A program made the translations under genes and the position numbers. This document shows, in pieces, positions 55,848 to 64,000 of a stretch of 64,000 nt of DNA (position 1 is the first letter of the stretch; the number at the start of each line of letters is the position of its first letter). Origin of the DNA: Forficula auricularia (lineage: Eukaryota > Arthropoda > Insecta > Dermaptera > Forficulidae); the NCBI GenBank assembly GCA_024734495.1, contig JALMQS010000153.1, forward strand, positions 6,907,294 through 6,971,293, given 5' to 3'. Under the pieces are notes generated by a model. The model saw nothing but the letters and a program-made list of their open reading frames with translations, was not told where the DNA came from and did no database searches.

Positions 55848-56832
55848 CAGTGGTGCCTCGCATAAAGAACGCCTCGCACAGCGAACGCTGCACACAGCGA
55901 ACTTCCTATTCGTTCATTTCATGATTCATACAACGAACTTCGCTTCACACAACGAAGTCGCCCGAGCTTCCACGATCTCTGCCGATGTATTGTAAAAAGA
56001 ACTGCCGCTCAAAGCCCTTCTGATACTTGACAATGCCCCTTCTCACCCAAAAGACCTAGAGGAAATATTGCAGGAAAATTATTCATTTATCAGGGTGCAG
56101 TATTCGCCACCAAACACCACATCCATTCTTAGCCAATGGATCAGCAAGTTATTGCGAACTTTAAAAAACTCTACACTAGAGCCCTCTTTAATAAGGTGTT
56201 TGAAGAATGCGAGTTTGGTGGAGACAATATGACTGTCCGAAAGTTTTGGAAGAAGAAATTTGATATCCTTATGGCAATACGATTTATACAGAAGATGGCC
56301 CAAAGGCTGGAATTAGAGGTAGAGGAAGAGGATGTAGAGGAGCTTATTGAGGAACACGAAGAAGAGCTGACAACTGAAGAGCTCCAAGCACTTCTGGTCC
56401 TGCAACAGGACAATGCTCAAAGGGAAGCGTCATCTGATAACGAGGATCAACAATCAAACAATCAACCAATCCCAACTGCTGACATCAAGAACATCCTGGT
56501 CAAATGGAAAGCAGTTCAGGAGTTTACCAATGCCCACTATCCGGATTCAGCTGAAGCAAACAGGATCAACGATCTTTACTCCGATACTCTTGTCCGTTAT
56601 TTCTGGCAGATGTTGAAGAAAAGAGAAAAACAAACGACTTTGGACAGGTTTTTCATGAAACCATCGGCCCAAAAGCAGAAAATGGATGAAGATGTGCAAG
56701 ATTCGGTAGACTCTACTTAGTCTGTCTTAAAATTAAAAATTATGATTTTTAGATGTATGTATCTAAATAAAAATAATAACAAAAAATTTATCTTTTTTTA
56801 TGTCATCTTATTCATTGTGTGAGGCACCACTG
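55848..56832 (+). mobile_element. Tigger/pogo-type transposon, internal deletion derivative
   Basis: Ends CAGTGGTGCCTCGCATAAAG and TTGTGTGAGGCACCACTG, flanked by TA (55846-55847 and 56833-56834). 985 bp long. The 5' half of the transposase gene is deleted: terminal sequence runs to about 55990, then coding sequence begins mid-DDE domain. It is inserted in the PLE right arm. Confidence 0.92.
56018..56720 (+). pseudogene. Tigger-like transposase, C-terminal part
   Basis: Frame from 56018 reads LLILDNAPSHPKDLEEILQE, including the second catalytic Asp (LDNAPSH) of the DDE domain, then IRVQYSPPNTTSIL. A single-base loss near 56129 shifts the frame, and the continuation from 56136 (MDQQVIANFKKLYTRALFNK) stays open to the stop at 56718. 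It includes an acidic stretch EVEEEDVEELIEEHEEEL and a C-terminal TTLDRFFMK typical of Tigger/jerky proteins. The DNA-binding Psq and CENP-B domains and the first catalytic Asp are deleted. Not functional. Confidence 0.88.
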
Positions 56833-56976
56833 TATATATATCGAGATTAAAGATTCTCCAAAAATAAATTCGTTTTATTTTTTATATCTTAATGTGAAAC
56901 CTACCAAGTATTTTTTTATCCAATAATTTTAAAAAATGTTTCACCAAGTATCAACACCAAAATTCCTTAAAAACTA

Positions 56977-58852
56977 TTATGTACAAGTGAGAAAAGAATA
57001 AGTTTTCCTTGCACCAGTCAATTAGTTTATTCAAATCATTTTGTACTTTTGTGCAATCTTGAACATCACTGATTTCAAAGAACAATTTAATATCATCAGC
57101 AAATAAAAGCATATTGCTATAAAGATTTACAAGATCCAAGTCATTAACAAGTCTTAAATAAGAAAATAGTAAAAGGGCCGAGATGACTACCCTGAGGGAC
57201 CCAGAAGGTGCTAGGTATTCTCGGGATTCAGCACCATTAATCCGAACACAGGAAAATCTGTTAGAGAGATAATTTTCAATCCAGAGAATAATATTAATAG
57301 GCAAATTATAATGTCTTAGCTTTAATAACAAAATTTTATGGTTGATGAGGTCAAAGGCCTTTTTAAAATCTAGGTAAATAGCATCAAGCTGCTTATTTTT
57401 ACTGAAGCTGGAAAAGATTTTGTTTATAAACAGAGTATGATTTGTAACAGTTGAACGAGAAGGCACAAATCCGTGCTGTTTACTTGAGATAGCTTCTGAG
57501 CAAAGTAGAAGAATCTTATTGTACATAATCCTATCCAAGAGTTTCGGGATAGCGCTTATAATAGCTATTGGTCTGTAATTTCGTATATTGTTACGAGATC
57601 CGTTCTTATAAATTGGAGTGATGGAAGTCTTTTTCCATAATTCTGGGAGAGAACTTTCTATAAGTGAAAGGTTGAATAAAATATGCAGAGGCTCAATAAG
57701 TGAGGAAGAGCAGCGCTTGACCAGGAAGGCTGGGACCCCATCCGCTCCTATAGAGAGAGATGGTTTCAAGTCCCTAATCACGGAGATGATTTCCTCCTCA
57801 GAAATTGAAATATTCCTATTTTGGGCGCCGATGTCGAGAACATTAGCGCAGTTTTTAGTAATAGTATCAGGATTAAACACTGTATTTGCTGTGGCCAAGC
57901 CGTAGACTTCTTTAAAGAATTCAGCAAAAAGGTTGGACATTTGTACATTATCATAGCCGTTAATATCATCTAAAAACATATTAGATGGATAGCCATTAGT
58001 ATTTCGCTTATTATTTATAAAATCCCAGAAAACTTTTATATTGCTAGATAAGTTAGATTCAATATTTGAAATGTATCTTGAATAACATGTTGACGCTTCG
58101 GTTTTACACGAAGATCTCAAATTTTTAAATTTATCGTAACTTGATTCACTTTGATTGTTTTTATAATATTTATGAGCTAACTTTTTGCTAATTAAGAGTG
58201 AGATAAGTTTTTTAGAAAACCATAACGGATAACCTGTGCTATTACAATGTTTTTTAGGTACAGTATCCTCTATGATTGCGTTAATAATATTATAAAATTT
58301 CTCTACCGCGGAAAATAAACTTAAATTACACAGGATATCTTGCCAGTTAATTTCATTTAGTCGTTGATTGAACATTTCGAGGTTGCATTTTTTAAAATTA
58401 TATCTATCCCACTCAGATCTTAGAGGTCTAAATATTGGAGATTCGCGGCCAGTATTGTCAGTGAATGGAACAGATATATTCAAAACGGGATGAAACTCGT
58501 CCATTTTGGACAATATGTCATTACTGAGGCTGACTGCAGCTTTAGTGTTAGAGAAGCATAAATCAAGGGTGTTACCCTTGCTATTGGTGAACAAATTGAA
58601 CTGATGGAGATCCAAGGAGCTAAAACTGTCTATTAAAGTAGCTGCGCAAGATTGTAGAGAAGAGGTTGAATTTTCACTAAAACGATGAGATGCACCAGGA
58701 GAGGAATAATTCCAGATGATTTCGGGCAAGTTGTAGTCTCCCACCAGGATCAGATGGTGATCTAAATATGTATTTTGGATATCTTCAACGTGCATGATGT
58801 GCTCTTGAAATAATGAGATGTTAGAGACTGAATTGATTTTTATCGTCAACAG
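56977..58852 (-). pseudogene. LINE family L2x, 5' part: endonuclease end and reverse transcriptase
   Basis: Minus-strand frame (632 codons, opening at a TTG, so the true start is lost by 5' truncation at about 58852). Order: endonuclease end (LVGDYNLPEIIW, NTLDLCFSN, EFHPVLNIS), linker, reverse transcriptase (SIGADGVPAFLVKRCSSSL, NYRPIAIISAIPKLLD, LDFKKAFDLINHK, FADD at residues 583-586). Compensating indels scramble the conserved PQGS block (PSGSLRVVISALLLF). After CKENLFF the frame enters PLE DNA. About 100 residues normally found between FADD and the C-terminal domain are absent on both sides of the PLE, so the LINE was already deleted there. A different family from L1x. Confidence 0.9.
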
Positions 58853-59207
58853 GTGTTTAAAATAAATAGTATTTATTTTATTTTTTATTTTATTATTTTT
58901 ATAAATAGTATTTTAGTTTGTTGAAAGAAAATCAAAATCAAAAATCGAAAATCGAAAAAAAATCGTAATTATCATAGAACCACTATCAACCCAGTCTTAA
59001 AATTTGTAGAATGAATAGAAGCTTAAAATAAAAAATTATCAAAAAAATCGAAGAGTATACATACAGTTTCAAAAACAAGATTGAAATTCTCAAGCTCAAA
59101 AATCGCATATAAAAACACATTAAATAATTTTTTGTATTTTTATTCTCAAAGTTAAGTATGTAAAAAAACAAAAATTTCAAAAAAAAAAAAAATAGATCTG
59201 TGTCGTA
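58853..59207. repeat. Right arm of the long inverted repeat, inner part
   Basis: Inverted copy of 52560-52924, e.g. ACCACTATCAACCCAGTCTT against AAGATCGGCTTGATAGTGGT. It continues at 60203-60372 after the intervening element. Confidence 0.75.
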
Positions 59208-60202
59208 GGACACCGGATAGGAACGAAGTTCCTTATTATAAAAATATTAATTTTAAGTTCTATTCTAGGTATAAAGAAAAATAATTATTCGGGTATACAT
59301 TTTTTATTATGATTTTTTTATCGATAAAAAGCAAAGAAACTACTTTATAAAATTATCTTAACACCTTTATTTTATTTACAATGATTTATAAAAATATATA
59401 ATATATAATAATAATAATATACAAAAAGAAACAGGTATTTATATGAATAATAATAATTAAGCCTAATTATGTTCTATCATAGAAACTATAGCTTTATGGT
59501 AACTAAAATAAGATATATATATTTGTGATTCGATTTTTGCCAAATATCTCGAGAAAACAGCATCGATAGTAGTATTGTCTCTCGTAGTGGATTCATCTTC
59601 ATTATTGTTCATATTTAAATCAAATGTATTTTTCAGAAAAGTTTTAAATGACTCTGATTGCTTATTTTTGAAGTTAATATTGAAGTCACCTGCCAAAATT
59701 AGTGGAAGTTGGTCATAATTGGTACCATACTCTTCAAGTAATGCTGTAGATGCTGCAGAATACTCCAACAGTGATCGATGTATGAATCCTTGTATGTCTA
59801 TTAACTTCTGTTTCTGTTCAATGTAAACGACTACCATTACGATTTCAACGCCGTTTTCCATCTTGCAAATAGCAGAACAAATATCTCCAACAGGTGAATG
59901 TCTAAAATCAAAGTCATTAGCATTTCTCATTATTATGTCCATATTTGGTGAAACAATATTAACAGTGTCGTCATTCGATTGGTAAATCGCAACTCCACCT
60001 GATCGAACATTACCTCTTTTATAATGGACGATACAATTAAAATTCGGTAAATTCACAGCACAAGCCAGAGGCCCCGCCTCCAGAGCGGCGACCTGAGTGG
60101 ATGCGCGCGCATGAGCATTGGCACGCTTTTTTTTAACGTTACGGACGTTTTTCACCGGCTAGGGTACCCCTCCGAGGCGTCCCATAAGGAACTTCGTTCC
60201 AA
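59208..60202 (-). mobile_element. Helitron/Helentron-type fragment with EEP endonuclease
   Basis: An insertion in the right inverted-repeat arm, revealed by comparison with the left arm. Its edges carry the inverted motif GGAACGAAGTTCCTTA / TAAGGAACTTCGTTCC; the left edge also has a GTCGTAGGAC hairpin. The minus-strand frame 59463-60155 opens with GTG, so its nominal start is not real. It encodes an exonuclease-endonuclease-phosphatase domain: RGNVRSGGVAIYQ, ILAGDFNINF (catalytic GDFN), NTTIDAVFSRYL and a terminal SYHKAIVSM. This type is found at the C-terminus of Helentron Rep/helicase proteins. No Rep or helicase is present. Confidence 0.75.
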
Positions 60203-60372
60203 AAAAAATTGAATTTGGACCAATTTTGAAGAAGTAATGAGCTAAAAACCGAAATTCGATATCTTTTCAACCGGTGAACAAAAAAATTTTAAAATATCCC
60301 AGGAAGAGTTTTTTGATGGATACTAAAAAAATGTCAAAAAATAAAGGAAATTTTTCAAATCGTCCGATTTCG
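60203..60372. repeat. Right arm of the long inverted repeat, outer part
   Basis: AACCGAAATTCGATATCTTT, CAGGAAGAGTTTTTTGATGG and AATCGTCCGATTT are the inverse of 52420-52560. Confidence 0.75.
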
Positions 60373-60987
60373 CGTGGAGTGCCCCAAATTAATTACTTAT
60401 AAAAACTAGTAACATGTTTTTTTTTTATTGATTATTATTTATTTGTACCTAAAGATATAAAAACTTTAAAAATTTTAATATTTTCGCGGCGCCCCTACAT
60501 ACTTTCGGCGGCCCCCAATGAGTGGATTTTTTTTAATTCATATTTTGACTACATTAATATTTTCTTAATCATGTAATTTAAATATTGACGAAAAAATAAT
60601 TGTCTTTAAAAACATTATTTAATTCTTTCTATTTTAAAAATTTACGCGGCCGAATTATTAATATAAAAGTGAAATTTTCGAATTTTTTTGTTTTTTGAAT
60701 TTTTATTATATAATTTGATAAATAAATACATACTAGGATAATTTTTTCAAAGATTTTTGTAATATTATATTTTAATTTAAAATTGACAAATATCGATAAA
60801 TAAATTATTTTTATTTAATACAACAATTTAATATATCTGATATAAAAAATACTTAGTATAGACAAGAGTGAAATTAACTATGATTTGTTTTAGCTAATAC
60901 ATACTAAGAAAAGAAATAACGATCATTTCATCATTTGAAGCAGACCAGGACGCGTGCTAGAATTAGTGTCTCTAAAGTTTGTTTAAT
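60373..60987. other. AT-rich stretch, no gene
   Basis: No frame or element end except 60900-60960, which matches 63355-63420 (AAAGAAATAACGATCATTTC). Confidence 0.35.
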
Positions 60988-61615
60988 CATCATCATTGAG
61001 TATACAGTCCTAAGACTGGTTTGATGCAACAATCCGTCTCCACTCGACTCTGTCCCCCGCCAGCTGTTTAACCTCTCTAAATGTCTGGCATCCCATATCC
61101 CCAATTATTTGGTTGAAATATTCTAATCTGGGTCTTCCCCTTCCCCTTTTCTTTCCCACCTCCCCCTCCAATATATCCCTAAGCAGTCCCCCATGTCTCA
61201 GTGTGTGCCCCATCATCTGACCTCTTCTCTTCTTCAGACTCTTCCACAAGGTTCTTCTTTCTCCGATTCTTCCAAGAACTTCTTCATTTGTAATTTTATC
61301 CATCCATTTGATATTCATCATTCTTCTGTAGCACCACATTTCGAAAGCCTCCAATCTCTTTCTCTCCGCTTTTCCAATTGTCCAGGTTTCACACCCGTAC
61401 ATGGCTATGCTCCATACATATGTCTTCAATAGCAACTTCCTGTTTGCTAAGCTGATTGAGGAGGAGCCATAGTAGTTTTTGTTTTGAATTAAACCCCATT
61501 TTTGCTTGGGCAATTCTTGATTTAATTTCGTTTTTGCTCCTCCCATCCCATGTTATTTTACTTCCTAGGTAGCGGAATTCCTTAACTCCTTCTAGGTTTT
61601 CTTGGTTCTAGTTTA
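60988..61615 (-). pseudogene. RTE-clade LINE fragment
   Basis: Minus strand, 3' tail of TGATGA repeats at 60988-61000, typical of RTE elements. The frame 61010-61546 encodes the C-terminal region: LLLKTYVWSIAMYGCETWTI, LEAFEMWCYRRMMNIKWMDK, GRGRPRLEY. Upstream a shift moves the preceding VKEFRYLGSKITWDGRSKNE into another frame. It is 5'-truncated at about 61615. Confidence 0.88.
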
Positions 61616-63019
61616 ATATTAAATATATATTTTAAAGTTCATAATCCTTTTTTTTAATTATTTTTATCTACTACTGGAATTTATTAAAGGTATGTTCGAC
61701 GTATATGTTAGTGATTATATTTTTGTTTCTTTTTAATAGTAAAAATTTGATATGGACCCAGCAGAATAAATAAATATTACAATAAATTTACTAACTATTC
61801 ATATTCATATGTCCCCTTTTTACTATAAACTTGAATTTAATCCTTTCTGGATCTTTTTTATTTTTCTATTCGAATTCTTTTAATATTTTAAATCAAATTT
61901 TAACGTTCTCTTGTTTTTGAGTATCTTTAACTTTCTTTATGAGTCCAGAGAAGACATTTTTTTTTAATTTATTATAGCAGCCCTTAATTTCAGCTTTTCA
62001 TCAGTAATATAAGAAATATCTATTAAGCCAATAATATTATAAAAATTATTAAAAATTTTCAAAAACTAGAATCACTAATTTTTAGACCCCAACGGTCGAT
62101 GGCTCGTGTTCCACCAAGAAAATGTAAGGTCCTAAATTTTCAGAAAAATCCGACTTTCCGTTTTACATAAAACGGATAACGTCCCATCGACCGTGAATCA
62201 CCCTGTATATTAAAGAAAAAAATTATTAATTGTTTTGTAATTAAAATAAATACAAATCTTTAAAATATATATATAATAAAATCGTACTTTTATAAAAAAA
62301 AAACTTTGGCAAATAATTAATGTAAAGATTTAAGTATCTTTTTTGAGTTTCTTTTTTGAAAATAATTTAATTAAGATTCAGGGACTTTGAGGGACTAGGA
62401 GGAAATTCATATATAAAATAAATACTTGAAAATAATTTAAAATTTACTATTTTTTTATTTAGACCAAAAAATGACATTACAAATATTTTAACAAATAAAT
62501 ACAATCTTTTCAATGGAATTTTTGTGATTCGCATTCGCCAACATTAGTTATTTGAGGAAAACCTTCAAAGAATCACCTAGACACTTAAAAAAATAAACAA
62601 TATTTTTACTTTATTTTCTAATTGAAATGATCTTTTTTTTTATTAAATTAAAATAAGATATATCTATTTACCTATAAAATATAGGCTATTCTTTATTTTA
62701 ATAAAAATATGTATATATATGTTGTCGGCTTCTGGCACAAAATCTAATCAAGAGCCGGTGTTTGGAGACCTGTGGACGGACGGCTTTAATGTGGATACGA
62801 AATCACTTCATTCTGGAGAATCTCGTTTCAGACGTCGTGGATATTTTTTATAAATTGTTTTTGATTAAAAATTGTCAGAACATATAAAGAAATATTTATT
62901 ATTTTCATTGATATCAGCAAATTGACACCAGCGTTTAGCTCTATAATTAAATTATTCAAGAATTAACACATAAAAATCAAAGAAATAAATTATTAGTTAA
63001 TTTTAAATAGGTTACTTAC
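61616..63019. other. AT-rich region between direct repeats; possible intron of the THAP gene
   Basis: 61685-61810 is repeated directly at 63500-63610 (GTTCGACGTATAT, AGTGATTATATTTTTGTTTC). 62090-62210 is an imperfect palindrome (ACGGTCGATGG / CCATCGACCGT) ending GAATCACCCTGTATA, a transposon-like end. 62720-62850 is GC-richer without a recognisable frame. Confidence 0.45.
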
Positions 63020-63120
63020 ATTTCATTGTTTTTAGGGCGTCGAAAAAAAGTATGTTCTTTATCTGATTTTGTGTCGCGAAAGCAACCTTTCACACAACAT
63101 TGACGTCGAGAACTAGCCAT
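63020..63120 (-). CDS. THAP-domain protein, first exon
   Basis: Minus-strand ATG at 63120 opens MASSRRQCCVKGCFRDTKSD and continues KEHTFFRRPKNNE, followed by a consensus donor GTAAGT (63019-63014). This is the start of a THAP zinc finger (Cys-x-Val-x-x-Cys, then Phe-Phe-x-x-Pro-Lys), a C2CH DNA-binding domain found in host regulators and P-element transposases. The second Cys and the His would lie in the next exon, which I could not locate in the AT-rich sequence down to 61.6 kb. The exon is intact and lies between ~1.6-kb-spaced direct repeats, so it could belong to a transposon or a host gene. Confidence 0.6.
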
Positions 63121-63499
63121 ATTTAATGATATTTTAATCGATAAATGTGTACGTTGGAAAATTTTCTAAATGAACGTTTGATAAAAACAAAGCCTGTAGA
63201 ATCTTTTATCTATGACAAAAACAAAATGTCAGACTGAATGTCATGTGACAATATGCTCTATGAATGGCTCTTAAGGACTAAGAGTTTGAGCATGACCCGC
63301 TAGAGAGTGCTTTTTCCAAATACGCAAGCTTTCCTCTCTATATACTCTATGGCCAATACAAAAGAAATAACGATCATTTCATTATTTCAAACTGTCTGAG
63401 CAGGATCCGAACGAGTCTTAAGTTTTATTCGCATAAATAAATATTTTAAAGTTAAGAAAGAATTCTTTTTTTGTTATTTACTTTACGATTTGGAACTTT
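63121..63499. other. Upstream region of the THAP exon
   Basis: Moderate GC, no repeats until 63355, where a copy of 60906-60960 begins. Could hold the promoter; no motif stands out. Confidence 0.35.
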
Positions 63500-64000
63500 C
63501 CAAGGTAAGGTTCGACGTATATATTAGTGATTATATTTTTGTTTCATTTTAATAGTAAAAATTTGATATTACAATAAGTATACTAACTAGGTATTCATAT
63601 TCATATGTTCTTCATTTATGTTATTACTGTTATCTATTATTAATTATTAATGATGAAATAAAATAAAAAAATGAAATTATTTAAAGTTTTGCATATTTAT
63701 GAAAATTAATTTTCTAATTTTCGTTTTCTTGTTTAACTAATATTAGATGGTTGGACCAAGACGGCCCAATCCTTGGCACGGCCCTGTTCTCTGTTCATAA
63801 GAAGAATTAAATTAAATTTGTCTTGTGCTTAAGATCAAGAATTATTTTTCAAATATAGTTTTGAAAGGCATGTCTCCATTTTCTGTCTAGATAATAAATA
63901 TTTGCCGTGGATCGGGGATATTTATAAAATGGAATTAATCCCTGGATCCCTGTGCTCTTCTGAAGGAAAATTTTATTCCCATTAAATATTAAAATCATGT
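63500..64000. other. Direct repeat copy, then AT-rich sequence
   Basis: 63500-63610 duplicates 61685-61810. The remainder contains GACCAAGACGGCCCAATCC (63754-63772), possibly an element end, and no gene. Confidence 0.4.

Larger units (their letters stand above)
53574..56976 (+). mobile_element. Penelope-like element with inverted terminal repeats and 12-bp target duplication
   Basis: Flanked by perfect TTATGTACAAGT. Outer arms are inverted copies: TATTGGATAAAAAATACTTG at 53574 and its complement near 56898-56924. The right end adds a ~50-bp tail with ATGTTTCACC and ATCAACACC. Each arm includes two ~137-bp tandem units (ACAAGTCAATG, GGTAGGAAGTC) and a CTGAAGA...CGAAATA motif. The core encodes a YVDD reverse transcriptase and a GIY-YIG endonuclease. 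Unlike most PLE descriptions, the long repeats here are inverted. A LINE (53966-54586) and a Tigger (55848-56832) are inserted in the arms. Confidence 0.85.

Noticed and set aside
60040..60155. N-terminus of the endonuclease frame as a real protein start
   Set aside because: It opens with GTG inside the element edge; the recognisable domain begins only near RGNVRSGG.

Overview
This 64-kb window is AT-rich animal DNA, most likely from an insect. The evidence is a single-exon block coding for the six-finger Fez/earmuff transcription factor, spliceosomal splice sites, poly(A)-tailed non-LTR retrotransposons, tRNA-derived SINEs, and hAT, pogo/Tigger, Harbinger, Tc1 and Helitron elements. There are no prokaryotic operons, rRNA genes or CRISPR arrays. 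The insect order cannot be fixed from sequence alone. The only confident host gene is erm (earmuff/Fezf), minus strand, 12366-13619. A THAP-domain first exon (63020-63120, minus) is a second gene candidate, host or transposon-derived. A MADF-domain first exon (36907-37039) lies inside a Harbinger-type transposon.

The rest is mobile DNA, largely nested. 0-9 kb: dispersed repeats, a family of small MITEs (CGAGGGGTGAACC ends), a tRNA-like unit, two LINE 3' copies and fold-back elements. 9.5-11 kb: a 1.4-kb palindromic element carrying a 312-bp insertion with a 10-bp target duplication. 12.3-13.6 kb: erm. 15.5-16.1 kb: a SINE that fuses a tRNA head to the 5' coding end of a LINE. 17.9-26 kb: palindromes, hammerhead-like motifs, a MITE with a 20-bp minisatellite and Helitron-like DNA. 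26.5-38.4 kb: an internally deleted LINE, hAT elements with 8-bp duplications, palindromic repeat pairs, a Helitron, a Harbinger and a pogo element. 38.7-50.9 kb: two large copies of one repeat family with ~118-bp tandem arrays, and a pogo-like element split by an almost intact LINE. 52.4-60.4 kb: an onion of insertions. Long inverted repeats enclose a LINE, the LINE is split by a Penelope-like element (PLE) with a 12-bp target duplication, and the PLE holds another LINE copy in one arm and a Tigger deletion derivative in the other; a Helitron/Helentron-type endonuclease fragment sits in the outer right arm. 61-63.6 kb: an RTE LINE fragment and the THAP exon between direct repeats.

The most striking unexplained structure is a recurring hammerhead-ribozyme-like motif: CTGANGA, a short stem-loop, then GAAAC with GTC or GTT. 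It occurs at about twenty places in at least three sequence families. It usually lies in palindromic pairs, one motif per arm, and the same kind of motif is in the arms of the PLE at 53.6-57.0 kb. This fits known hammerhead ribozymes of Penelope-like elements. Every copy here, however, has one extra nucleotide between CTGANGA and stem II, and in most copies stem III is a loopless ACGT palindrome that could only form between two RNAs.
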